Shown: in pieces, positions 30,572 to 39,681 of the stretch
Layout of the letters: each line of letters opens with the position of its first letter
How positions within the stretch are numbered: the stretch's first letter is position 1
NCBI RefSeq assembly: GCF_007741495.1
Contig: NZ_CP036262.1
Span: 62,001 to 126,000 of the forward strand
DNA from: Roseimaritima multifibrata
GTDB lineage: Bacteria > Planctomycetota > Planctomycetia > Pirellulales > Pirellulaceae
Length of the DNA: 64,000 bases
Direction of reading: 5' to 3'
The notes under the pieces: generated by a model
Told to the model about the DNA's origin: nothing
Seen by the model: only the letters and a program-made list of their open reading frames with translations
Databases searched by the model: none
Program-made: the position numbers and the translations under genes

Positions 30572-31318
30572 ATGCACCCGTATGTTGCTGAGTTTGTCGG
30601 GACAACGTTCCTGATTCTGTTTGGTAATGGCGTCGTCGCCAATGTTGTTCTGCCAAAGACCAAAGGGAATAGCGGGGGCTGGATTGTGATCGCTGCTGGG
30701 TGGGGGCTGGCGGTTTTTATCGGAGCATTCTGTGCGAATGAATTCAGTGGAGCTCATCTGAATCCGGCGGTAACGTTGGCGATGTACTTGGCGGGAGGTC
30801 TGTCGCTGCCCGACAGTTTCGGGTACGTCGGAGCCCAGATGTTGGGAGCAATGACCGGAGCCCTCTTGGTTTATGTCTTCTACCGTGAACATTTTCGCCA
30901 AGCGTCCGACGACCCCAATGCGATGTTGGCCTGTTTTAGCACGTCTCCCAATATTCGTAATCTTCCTCAGGCGTTTGTTTGCGAGGTGATTGGCACCTTC
31001 GCGCTGATCCTGCCGATTTTCTTGCTGGTGGCCCCGGGTTTCAGTTCGGGTGTTGAACCGAGTGATGGCGACCCCGTGCTAGGGTTGGGGTCGATTGGAT
31101 TGTTACCGGTCGGTTTGTTGGTGCTGGGGATTGGATTGTCGCTAGGAGGGACCACCGGTTACGCGATTAATCCAGCACGCGACCTTGGGCCGCGACTGAT
31201 CCATGCTTTGCTGCCGATCAAAGGGAAGCAAGGGAGCGATTGGCAGTACGCGTGGGTTCCTGTGCTGGGACCATTAACCGGTGCCGCCTTGGCTGTCTTG
31301 GTTAACGCGTTTCTGTAA
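30572..31318 (+). CDS. glpF: Glycerol uptake facilitator (aquaglyceroporin)
   Basis: 248 residues from the ATG at 30572, preceded by AAGAGAGG. Six membrane helices and the two pore motifs GAHLNPAVTLAM and YAINPARDLGPRL are present. Asp after the second NPA box (NPARD) is the hallmark of glycerol rather than water channels. It admits glycerol that GlpK then traps. Last gene of the operon. Confidence 0.95.
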   Translation: MHPYVAEFVGTTFLILFGNGVVANVVLPKTKGNSGGWIVIAAGWGLAVFIGAFCANEFSGAHLNPAVTLAMYLAGGLSLPDSFGYVGAQMLGAMTGALLVYVFYREHFRQASDDPNAMLACFSTSPNIRNLPQAFVCEVIGTFALILPIFLLVAPGFSSGVEPSDGDPVLGLGSIGLLPVGLLVLGIGLSLGGTTGYAINPARDLGPRLIHALLPIKGKQGSDWQYAWVPVLGPLTGAALAVLVNAFL

Positions 31319-31389
31319 GCCGACAAGTAGGACAGAGCTGCAATCCCAGTCCCTTCAAATGGAGGTCTGGAAGAGCCCTTAAAAGAATG

Positions 31390-31463
31390 GAACCGTCCTG
31401 GCGGGATGGTTCAGCCAGCAAATTGGCCAGCTTCTTCAACCGCACACCATGGGGTGTGCGGTT
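31390..31463. terminator. Two hairpins between glpF and the convergent cyclophilin gene
   Basis: AACCGCACACC (31438-31448) and GGTGTGCGGTT (31453-31463) form a perfect 11-bp stem with a 4-base loop. A second, imperfect hairpin (GAACCGTCC / GGATGGTTC) lies at 31390-31412. No T run follows, so they would be weak intrinsic terminators; the position between converging genes still fits termination. Confidence 0.55.
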
Positions 31464-31481
31464 AACTTTGCAGCGTCGGTT

Positions 31482-31913
31482 TTATTCTTCGCTGATGGTG
31501 ATCTTGTTGATTTTGTCACCCTGTTCGATGCTGTCAACGACATCTTGTCCTTCCAGGACTTTGCCGAAGATGCTGTGTTTGTTGTCCAACCATGGAGTTG
31601 CGACATGGGTGATGAAAAATTGTGAACCGTTGGTGTTCGGTCCGGCGTTGGCCATCGAGAGGACGCCTGGTCCATCGTGAGTCAGTTCGGCGTGAAATTC
31701 GTCTTCGAATTTGTAGCCAGGTCCACCGGTTCCGGTCCCTTGGGGGCAACCGCCTTGGACCATGAAATCAGGGATCACACGATGGAATACCAAGCCATCG
31801 TAAAAACCATCGGCGACCAATTTTTCAAAGTTGGCGACGGTTTTCGGAGTTTTGTCATCGTGCAGTTGAATGCGGATTTCGCCACGTGCGGTGTCGAAGG
31901 TTGCGACTTTCAT
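31482..31913 (-). CDS. Peptidyl-prolyl cis-trans isomerase (cyclophilin type)
   Basis: 143 residues, cytoplasmic (no signal peptide). It speeds proline isomerisation in folding proteins. The catalytic core is complete: [18 protein letters not shown] with the active-site Arg, [20 protein letters not shown], and [17 protein letters not shown]. The length matches small bacterial cyclophilins. Next to a membrane protein on the same strand; no operon partner indicates a specific client. Confidence 0.95.
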   Translation of the reverse strand: MKVATFDTARGEIRIQLHDDKTPKTVANFEKLVADGFYDGLVFHRVIPDFMVQGGCPQGTGTGGPGYKFEDEFHAELTHDGPGVLSMANAGPNTNGSQFFITHVATPWLDNKHSIFGKVLEGQDVVDSIEQGDKINKITISEE

Positions 31914-31976
31914 GTTGAAACTTAGATAGGTGGAAATCGAATAGTGTGTATTTAGCAGCCAGTTGAGTTGGCCATG

Positions 31977-32399
31977 CTATTTGCCTAGCGGGTAACTTTG
32001 CCCGTCTTTTATAAGCACAAAATTACCAAACTGGTTGGGGCCAACTTGGGTTCCTGTTAACTGGCCGGATCCTTTGTCGCCTGAAATGGCGAACGACATC
32101 GCGTCGCTGTCTCCGGTCGCCTGTTGCAGTTCACCGGTCGCCATGATCTCCATGCTGGCGGTGAGGTTCTGGCCGAGATGTTCGACGATGACCGGGTCGT
32201 TTTCAACCTGTGCGACGATTTGTTTGCCAACTTGGTCAAAGCCCATTTTTGCCATCAAAAGGCAGCCGCCGCAGCATAATAGACCGGTCACGCCTAGCAC
32301 TGCCAAAATTCCCAGCACCCACTTAAGGGCATTGGATTTTTTCGGAGCTTGCTGCGGAAGGTTCGGATTTGGCCCAAAACCGTCATTGACCATGGACAT
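31977..32399 (-). CDS. Membrane protein resembling cytochrome oxidase assembly protein Coa1
   Basis: 140 residues from the ATG at 32399 (MSMVNDGFGPNPN), with AAGG about ten bases upstream; a longer frame to 32462 is unlikely. A short Pro/Asn-rich start is followed by one membrane helix containing a Cys-Gly-Gly-Cys run (TGLLCCGGCLLMAK). The exported domain has a repeating small beta pattern (MEIMATGELQQATGD, KGSGQLTGTQVG) similar to the Coa1/Tim21-like family. The family assignment is by pattern only; an assembly role in respiration is a guess. Confidence 0.5.
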   Translation of the reverse strand: MSMVNDGFGPNPNLPQQAPKKSNALKWVLGILAVLGVTGLLCCGGCLLMAKMGFDQVGKQIVAQVENDPVIVEHLGQNLTASMEIMATGELQQATGDSDAMSFAISGDKGSGQLTGTQVGPNQFGNFVLIKDGQSYPLGK

Positions 32400-32584
32400 T
32401 GGGGATACCTTGAGGAAGTGTAGCAAGAGATTGGCATGCCGAACGGCGAATGTGCCCCCCAATGTACCAATGTGAGTCCCTGCTGGGAATCACGCCCGCG
32501 ATTCGCCGCTGGAAAACCGGCCCTCTAGATGTCAACGCGGGTGGAGGCTTTATCCTGGGCGACCGTTCGCTCTCACCTGTATCG

Positions 32585-35500
32585 CTAATTGAAGATCCCA
32601 AAGGGTTCGTTGAAGTTTTCGTCTTCATCTAGTTCGTCGGCGTTCGGAGCTTCCGCTTCGGGGGTTTCTGGCGGAGGATCGTCCGAGTACATGAACTGCA
32701 TGAACGAGGCACCGACCATCGCCGCGACCACTTTTTCATTGGTATCGACGTTCAGCAAAGTTGCCACGTCGTTGCCGGTGGAGCGGATTCTTAAATTGGT
32801 ACGTTTCGCTTTGGTTTCGCCCGTCTGAATGTCGACCGCTAGAAGGGACAGTTCACGTGTTGGAGGGCCGGTTCTGGTGGGTGAATGAATCATTAACGCT
32901 CGACTGAAAATCAGCAGAGGCGAACCGGTTGCTTGGCCGACTGTGCAGCCCCATGGTCCGTCTTCCAGCGGTACGTTCCAGGCGATTTTGCCGGCTTTTA
33001 GATCGATCCCGATCAGAGGCCCATCGACTCGTACGTGGTTTTCGGATTGTGCGATCAATGGAACGGTGTTGGGGACACGTTCAACCGGCATGCTCGTTTC
33101 GGGCAATAGGATCAAGCGATTGCCGCGGGCGACCGCCTGGAGTCCGCTTAACTTTTCGATCGGCTCGATTTCTTCCGAAAGGACTTCGCTTCCATTTACC
33201 AGATCCCAGACGATCACTTTTCCTTCTGGATGCAGAATGGATAGCCAACGTCCGTCGGTGATGTCTCCCTTGATTTTATCACCAGCTGTCTCAGGCCCTT
33301 GCAAAGATTCCTCAAGGATAATTTTGTCTGCAAACAAGTCTCGAAGGCGAACGACAATTTCTTTCGCGTCTTTTGTTTCTTCGTACGTCAGCAGGTTGCG
33401 TCCGGCGGTCGACCAGATTTTTTCGCCGGCGGGCCACGGTTTACTATCAACCTTCATTCCATCGGCCGTCGAAAAGAAATCGATTCGGTTGTCACCTGAC
33501 TGAGGCGAAGCGACTGCGATCTGCTGAGGGGAGGCAAGGATATGTCCCGTGCGAGGAGCTCCGCTGTTAGACCACTGGCGTGTTCCGCTGATGGTATGGA
33601 TCGCTTGCAGGTCACCTGCATTGAGGATGTAAAGGTTGTTCTCCATGATCGGGCCAAGTCGATATTCGCCCTTTGGTGAATTGCGAAGAGGATCATCGAT
33701 TTCGTAGGTTTTGTAGTGATCGCCAAACGGAGTGCCAAAGGTGTTATGGCGGGCGATTCGCCCTCCCAATTCGTTTCTCCAGGCATGCCGCCAGAGGACG
33801 GAATCGCGACTTCCTTGGCTGGCACTAAAAAGGTCGACGGCCACTAATTCCGTTGGCATTAACGCAACCATCAGCCCGCCATCCAGAACGGCGATCCGCT
33901 GTCCTTGGCTGCGGTTATCGCGATGATCCATTGGGATCGCGGTGATGCGGCCTTGCGGATCACGGAGGCTAAGGGATTTGCCTTCTTCGGTAACGATCTG
34001 CCAGCCTTGCAGGTGGGCTCCCTGTTGAGCCAGTATTTCAAGCAATTCAGGCGCGGGTGGGGTTCCGATTCGCTGTTGTGAATCGTTCCATCGGGTATGG
34101 ACGTGAGCCGGCCAAGTGATTGGTTTGTCGGACTGTATTTGCGCCTGCAAATTAGCGAGAATCGCTTGTTTCCCTTCGTCCAAGTCGTCGGATGATAGGA
34201 GTGCCAGTTGTTCCTGTACGTCTTCGCGGAAGTTGCCTTGGGCGTAAATTTCAGCAAGACGCAAACGGAATTCGGATTCCTGAGCGGGCTGTAGATCGGA
34301 TTGCAGCAAGGCCGCTTTGACCAAGCGTTCGGCCCGCAGTCCAGCATCTTCGCGGATCAGCCGATCGACAAGTTTTAGTCGACCTGCATTGGCTCCCGCC
34401 GCCGACGAGAAATGATGCAAAGCCCGCTCAAAGGCTCGGGTCGATTTGGAATAGGCTGTCTCCAGATGAAGCGAAACGGCTTGGTTCATTTCCTCCGCTT
34501 CTTCAGGGCTGGCGATTTCAAAGCTCTTCCGCACCTGTCCTGCGATCCAGCTATCCAGCGAGGGATGCGCGTAGGAATCGGCTGTTGGAATCGGTTCGGC
34601 ATCGGTAAGCAAGTTGGATTCTTGGATCAACAAAGAGGAGTGCTCAATCAGTTGTTCGATCGCTTTTAGCGGGTGTCCTTGCTGGACATTCCCACGCGCC
34701 ATCAGTGCCAACATTTCTGCTTGGCGGTTGGGCATTCGGACAAGCGTTTGCAGTGGGGCCAGCAGGTCCACGTGGCTTTCAAAATCACTGCGAAGCGCCC
34801 CTAGCATCGCTGTCACCGAAAGGGACCGAGCCTCCTCGTCCTGCGGGGCGATCTCTCTTGCGGTGGCCAGCCACTCCAAGGCATCTTCGGTTTGGCCGTC
34901 TTCGATCAACAGTTGGGCTTTTCGTTTGATCGCCCAAAGGTCTTTTGGGTTTTGGGCAAGGTGCTCTTCGACGGTGGGACGGAGCCATTGTTGACCAAAC
35001 GCAACCGCAACTTCGGTGGGGCTTTGGCTGATTAATTGACCACCGGCTTGGAGGAGATTGCCGAGTTCAAAATTGGTCGGTTGGCGATGGGTAATGATGC
35101 CCTGAGCGAGATCGATTGTGATGATCTGACGATCGCTCATCGGGACAAAAAGAAGGTTGCCGCCGAAGGTGCTAAGTCCGGAAACCTGGGCGTTCTGCCC
35201 GGATTCGTTCAGCGCCGTGGTCCAGCGTCGACGTCCCGTTTTGACTTCATAGGCATGGACTTCGCGAGTCCCCACAATGATGATTTGTTCGTCCCGGATT
35301 CCCGCCAAATACCGCATGTCGGAACGTTGGATTTCAGGAAAGCGGGGTTTCCCTGTCAGAAGGTCCAACGCATGTAAACGATCGGAATCGACAGGGGTTA
35401 TGTAGACCGTGCCGTCAACGATTTGCGGGGTTCCGTCATACCAACGCTGCATCATGCGATTGGAATCGACGGAGCTGTTCATGTTTCGCGGATTGGTGAT

Positions 35501-37258
35501 GCTGCGGCTGCGCTTGTATTTTGCACCCCAGAGCAAACTGCGTGAAGCCAGGTCGATTGCCACGACGGCTCCAGCGCTGGTTGGGCAGACCAAAACGCCA
35601 TCTTGATAAGCGGGCATCGCTCCGGAAATACGGCGGATGGGATCGTTTTCGATGCCGCCAGCTTCCATCGCCAAAATCTGCTGTCGCCATAGCGGCGTGC
35701 CGGTTTTTGGATCCATGCACAGCAGAAAGATATCGCCTTCCAGTTCGGCCAGTACATACAGCTGTCCGTTCACCGGCAAAGGAGGTCCAAGGAAAAAGGC
35801 TTCGGTGTAGATCGAAGGGATCTCTTCTCCAACTCCCGTCTGCCACAGCAGTTTGCCTTCGGATTCAATATTGAGGGCTACCAGGGTGTTGGACCCGGCG
35901 TTTTTTCGATCGGAAACCCCTTGGCGGATCGGCTGGAATCCGAAGGCTGGGTAGGCCTGGACCGTCTGCACCTTGCCGAGGTCTTCCAGGAGGAAAACAC
36001 GTTTGCCATCGCTGCTGATTCGGCCGTAAGGGAGGTCGTACCAGACGCGTTGGTTTAGCTGGTCGGAATCGGTGGAGATTTCTTCACCCACCGACATCGA
36101 TGTCTCTTTGGGAGCCGCACTTTCCCATGGGTACTCCCACGTGCGTTTGCCCGTTTCAAAATCGACTCCCATCAGACGTTCCGTCGTCCGCATCAGCAGT
36201 TGATTGCCCACGCGAAGTGGCAGCCAAGACGGAGGGGGAAGTTCACCTTGCGAAGCAAACGCTTGGGCCGCGTCGCGGATGGTGCGGGTTTCCAGATCGC
36301 CGGAGGTCGTCGGCAGGAGCCAGCGTTCGGAGCTGAGTGGTTTTTGCCCTCCTTCGTTCAATGATCGGCTGGCGTCTCCACCAGCAACCGGGTAGTCCAT
36401 CGGAATCGGTGGCGAACTTCGCTGTAGTTTCGCAAAGTGTTCCTCCAGCCAGTCGGATTCGTTTCCCACTTCCGCGGCGGGCACCGTCGCTTCTCCGATC
36501 TTGTATTCCTTGGCGCGTTGTTGCTGGGAATCCGATCCGTCCGTTGCTGGGGATTGGCCTGCTACCGGACGCATCGCTGCGGTGATTTGTTTGGGATCTC
36601 GATTCGCTAATTGCAGCGAACGCGCCAGGGCAACATCCAATTGGCCGCCCAGTTGTTTTGCCGCGTTGGGCTGAGTGGCAAGTCGCCCAAACCGAACGGA
36701 CGCCGCCAGCGGTCGCCCCGTCGCTAATTCGTGATAACCCCACAGGTAAGCCGATTGATAGCCAGCCTTGGTATGGAAGTAACGCCGGACGACATCGCGA
36801 AGCCCATTCCAGTCACGGTTTGTGGTGGCGGCATCTAGTTCTTTCCTGGCCGCGGCACCGTAATTCAGTTCATACAATTCAAGACCTTCGGGAGGCAACG
36901 CGCCCAGTTGGTCTTCCGCACGACGGAGGAGGCTCTTGATCGCGATGCTGTCGAGGTCTTCGTTTGCATCCAAGAAGAAATCTTGCCCCGCGATGTCCTC
37001 TTCCAGACCTAGTTCGTTGGAACGCTGCAGAAGTTTCCCTAGTCCGAGAACCGCATCGCTATAGCGTTTCTCCGAAATCGCGCGTTCCGATTCGCTTAAT
37101 TGCTGACGGATAGCTCGGGGCGCTTCGATGAACCCCCCCGATGTGTCGATCGGACGGAAGACATTTTGAGCGTCCGCTGCCGTCACCATAAAGCAGGTGA
37201 TTGCAACGATCTTTAAAACTAACGGGTAGTTTTGTTTGGGCATTTCAGTGGAAACCAT
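32585..37258 (-). CDS. Very large secreted PQQ-type beta-propeller/TPR protein
   Basis: 1557 residues from the ATG at 37258 (a start at 37243 is possible). A signal peptide (PLVLKIVAITCFMVTAADAQ) leads to four zones: a helical N-terminus (about residues 30-260); a PQQ-like propeller (about 310-780) with blades such as LLMRTTERLMGVDFETGKRT and MDPKTGTPLWRQQILAM; a TPR-like helical middle (about 790-1080, e.g. KAQLLIEDGQTEDALEWL); and a second propeller (about 1100-1500). The C-terminus is acidic (ELDEDENFNEP). No enzyme residues for a PQQ dehydrogenase were recognised, so a scaffold or binding role outside the cytoplasm is more likely. Confidence 0.8.
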   Translation of the reverse strand: MVSTEMPKQNYPLVLKIVAITCFMVTAADAQNVFRPIDTSGGFIEAPRAIRQQLSESERAISEKRYSDAVLGLGKLLQRSNELGLEEDIAGQDFFLDANEDLDSIAIKSLLRRAEDQLGALPPEGLELYELNYGAAARKELDAATTNRDWNGLRDVVRRYFHTKAGYQSAYLWGYHELATGRPLAASVRFGRLATQPNAAKQLGGQLDVALARSLQLANRDPKQITAAMRPVAGQSPATDGSDSQQQRAKEYKIGEATVPAAEVGNESDWLEEHFAKLQRSSPPIPMDYPVAGGDASRSLNEGGQKPLSSERWLLPTTSGDLETRTIRDAAQAFASQGELPPPSWLPLRVGNQLLMRTTERLMGVDFETGKRTWEYPWESAAPKETSMSVGEEISTDSDQLNQRVWYDLPYGRISSDGKRVFLLEDLGKVQTVQAYPAFGFQPIRQGVSDRKNAGSNTLVALNIESEGKLLWQTGVGEEIPSIYTEAFFLGPPLPVNGQLYVLAELEGDIFLLCMDPKTGTPLWRQQILAMEAGGIENDPIRRISGAMPAYQDGVLVCPTSAGAVVAIDLASRSLLWGAKYKRSRSITNPRNMNSSVDSNRMMQRWYDGTPQIVDGTVYITPVDSDRLHALDLLTGKPRFPEIQRSDMRYLAGIRDEQIIIVGTREVHAYEVKTGRRRWTTALNESGQNAQVSGLSTFGGNLLFVPMSDRQIITIDLAQGIITHRQPTNFELGNLLQAGGQLISQSPTEVAVAFGQQWLRPTVEEHLAQNPKDLWAIKRKAQLLIEDGQTEDALEWLATAREIAPQDEEARSLSVTAMLGALRSDFESHVDLLAPLQTLVRMPNRQAEMLALMARGNVQQGHPLKAIEQLIEHSSLLIQESNLLTDAEPIPTADSYAHPSLDSWIAGQVRKSFEIASPEEAEEMNQAVSLHLETAYSKSTRAFERALHHFSSAAGANAGRLKLVDRLIREDAGLRAERLVKAALLQSDLQPAQESEFRLRLAEIYAQGNFREDVQEQLALLSSDDLDEGKQAILANLQAQIQSDKPITWPAHVHTRWNDSQQRIGTPPAPELLEILAQQGAHLQGWQIVTEEGKSLSLRDPQGRITAIPMDHRDNRSQGQRIAVLDGGLMVALMPTELVAVDLFSASQGSRDSVLWRHAWRNELGGRIARHNTFGTPFGDHYKTYEIDDPLRNSPKGEYRLGPIMENNLYILNAGDLQAIHTISGTRQWSNSGAPRTGHILASPQQIAVASPQSGDNRIDFFSTADGMKVDSKPWPAGEKIWSTAGRNLLTYEETKDAKEIVVRLRDLFADKIILEESLQGPETAGDKIKGDITDGRWLSILHPEGKVIVWDLVNGSEVLSEEIEPIEKLSGLQAVARGNRLILLPETSMPVERVPNTVPLIAQSENHVRVDGPLIGIDLKAGKIAWNVPLEDGPWGCTVGQATGSPLLIFSRALMIHSPTRTGPPTRELSLLAVDIQTGETKAKRTNLRIRSTGNDVATLLNVDTNEKVVAAMVGASFMQFMYSDDPPPETPEAEAPNADELDEDENFNEPFGIFN

Positions 37259-37381
37259 AAGTCCAGCCGTAAAATGAACTGAGATTGGTTGATTGTAGCA
37301 TCCCCAGCCCAATAGTATCGCCCAATAGTATCGAGGACGTCGTCTGACGACGGCAGCTACGTCGGGTTCGCACGGACCGGA

Positions 37382-39466
37382 TTAGTCTGGCGTATCCAGG
37401 TAGGGGTCCTGGCCGATTTCACGCTGCATTTTCTTTCGCTCTTTCTCGTGATGCAGCAGCACCATACGGTCTCGAAAGTGTTTTCGTTCGACCTTTCGCT
37501 GGGCCTTGGTGAATAGTTTGGCGTAAGCCGGAAGTTCACCGGTGGCGGTTTCGCCGATCCTTTTTAAGCGTTCGGCTTTGTCGGGGCCGAACCCTCCTTT
37601 GAGGATGTCGTCATCAAGCGAGAGGTATTGGCGATACGAACCGCGGTCACCTTGTCGACCGCAGCGACCGATCAACTGGCGGTCAACCCGTGCGGCGTCG
37701 TGCAGTTCGGTGCAAATCACATGCATTCCGCCTTTGCTTTCGACCCCTGGGGCTAGTTTCACGTCGGTACCACGACCGGCCATGTTCGTCGCGACGGTCA
37801 CTTTCCCTTCGCCCCCGGCTTGTTCGACGATCTCCGCTTCCGCTTCGACGTTATTGGCGTTGAGGACTTTGTGTTCGATCCCCCGCTCGGTCAGCAGTTG
37901 CGACAATCGGACCGATTTGTCGATCGAGCGAGTACCGATTAATACCGGCCGCCCGGTTTGATTCATTTCGACCGTTTCTTCGACAATGGCGGCGAATTTC
38001 TTTTCGATGTCCCCCATCACATTGTCTTTTAATCGAACGCGTCGCGGAGGCCGATTGGTAGGGACCCGGATAACGGGCGTGCGGTAAATTTTCTTCATTT
38101 CCCGGGCACTGGTTGCAGCCGTCCCTGTCATGCCTGCCAGATGGGGGTAGCGGAGAAAGAGGTCTTGAATGGTGATTCGTGCGGCTTGTCCGGTGGGGAC
38201 GCTGATCTCAAGATTCTCTTTGGCTTCGATTGCCTGATGGATACCATCACGCCATTTTCGGCCTTCGGCTAGACGTCCGGTGAATTCGTCTACGATGACG
38301 ATTTCTGGTTTCCCTTGTTCACCGGGGCGGACCACATACTGGCGTTCTTTCAGGAATTCCGCATGCACCTTGATCGATCGCTCAGCGAACTCGTACAGAT
38401 CGACCAAACCAACCGTGCGGACTAGATCGCTCTTTTTGATCGAGCGAACTTTTTGTCGGCCCTTCGCGGTTAATTCGTACTGCTTGGTTTCATCGTCGAT
38501 GATGTAGTGTTCGTCAAGTTCGTACTCCGGCGCGTGTTCCGCACCCCAGCGGTAGGTTTCTACAATTTGGTCGCGGACCGTATCTTCGATACTTCCGATG
38601 ATAAGAGGGGTTCTCGCTTCATCGATTAGAATGCTGTCCGCTTCGTCGACGAGGCAGAAGTGCATCCCACGCATGACCGGCTGGTCGCCACTCCCGCTAA
38701 ACCCATCCGCTCCGTCGCCAAGCATTTCCGTCTGCAGCCGATTCTGAGCTCGCAGTAGCAGGCGGTCGCGGAGGAAATCGAAACCGAATTCTTTCGCGGT
38801 CCCGTAGGTGACCGAAGCCGCATATGATTTGCGCCGAGAGGGTTGATCGTCAGCGGTTTGAATGATCCCCACGGTAAGGCCAAGACGTTCAAATAGCGGA
38901 GTCATCCATTCGGCGTCACGTTTCGCTAAGTAATCGTTCACCGTTGCTAAGTGCGCTCCTTTGCCGCTGAGCGAGTGCAGGTAGAGCGGCAGGGTTGCTG
39001 TCAGGGTTTTTCCTTCCCCGGTTTGCATTTCGGCGACGCAGCCTTCGTACAAACAAATCCCCCCGATCATCTGCACGTCGTAGTGCCGCATGTTTAAGGC
39101 TCGGCGCCCTGCCTCGCGGACAAGTGCGTAGGCCTCCGGTAGCAGAGACGCCAGTTTCTCACCCGACATCGCTCGATAGCGAAGCGCCAAGGAGCGTTTG
39201 CGGAGGGTGACGTCATCTTCGCCCGTCAGTTCGGGCTCCAGTTCGTTGATCTGGACCAGTTTGCGCCGCCAGCGGAGCATCCGCGGCGAAGCCCCGGTCG
39301 TAAAGACCGATCCCAATTGCGAAGACACACCGTCGCGACCATCCGATCGTGTTGGCGGCGCACCGCCAGACGACTCACTAGCCTCGCTGTCGGTTGCGGG
39401 GTCCGTGTCCGTTGCATCGATGCTGTCGGTTGCGCGGTTCGGCTGGTCAGGATCGCTTGAGGGCAT
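37382..39466 (-). CDS. secA: Short SecA-type preprotein translocase ATPase
   Basis: 694 residues from the ATG at 39466; ATGs at 39502 and further upstream are in frame, so the exact start is uncertain. The first 60 residues are Ser/Asp-rich and disordered. The motor is complete: Walker A MQTGEGKT (147-154), TVNDYLAKRDAEWM, Walker B VDEADSILIDEARTP, the preprotein cross-linking region, and the second ATPase domain with TNMAGRGTDVKL and IGRCGRQGDRGS. It ends soon after SLDDDILK...ERLKRIGE, so the helical wing and the C-terminal zinc-binding tail of normal SecA (about 900 residues) are missing. It may be an accessory SecA2-like motor rather than the housekeeping enzyme. Confidence 0.88.
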   Translation of the reverse strand: MPSSDPDQPNRATDSIDATDTDPATDSEASESSGGAPPTRSDGRDGVSSQLGSVFTTGASPRMLRWRRKLVQINELEPELTGEDDVTLRKRSLALRYRAMSGEKLASLLPEAYALVREAGRRALNMRHYDVQMIGGICLYEGCVAEMQTGEGKTLTATLPLYLHSLSGKGAHLATVNDYLAKRDAEWMTPLFERLGLTVGIIQTADDQPSRRKSYAASVTYGTAKEFGFDFLRDRLLLRAQNRLQTEMLGDGADGFSGSGDQPVMRGMHFCLVDEADSILIDEARTPLIIGSIEDTVRDQIVETYRWGAEHAPEYELDEHYIIDDETKQYELTAKGRQKVRSIKKSDLVRTVGLVDLYEFAERSIKVHAEFLKERQYVVRPGEQGKPEIVIVDEFTGRLAEGRKWRDGIHQAIEAKENLEISVPTGQAARITIQDLFLRYPHLAGMTGTAATSAREMKKIYRTPVIRVPTNRPPRRVRLKDNVMGDIEKKFAAIVEETVEMNQTGRPVLIGTRSIDKSVRLSQLLTERGIEHKVLNANNVEAEAEIVEQAGGEGKVTVATNMAGRGTDVKLAPGVESKGGMHVICTELHDAARVDRQLIGRCGRQGDRGSYRQYLSLDDDILKGGFGPDKAERLKRIGETATGELPAYAKLFTKAQRKVERKHFRDRMVLLHHEKERKKMQREIGQDPYLDTPD

Positions 39467-39681
39467 AGATCTTTTCGGGAAAAAAGGTTGAGTCCTTCTC
39501 ATCTTATCGTGGGGGGCTGCCGACGAGAGGGCTGATTTTGGGCTTTTTCGCTTGAAGATAGGTAATTTGTGGTGAGTTTGCCTCGGCTGCCGACTGTTCT
39601 GCATTTGCCGGTCGATCGCGTCGATCCATCTCTACAAGTTGTGTTAGTGTTCCCGGAATGTAAAAGCTGTAGAGCAATATT

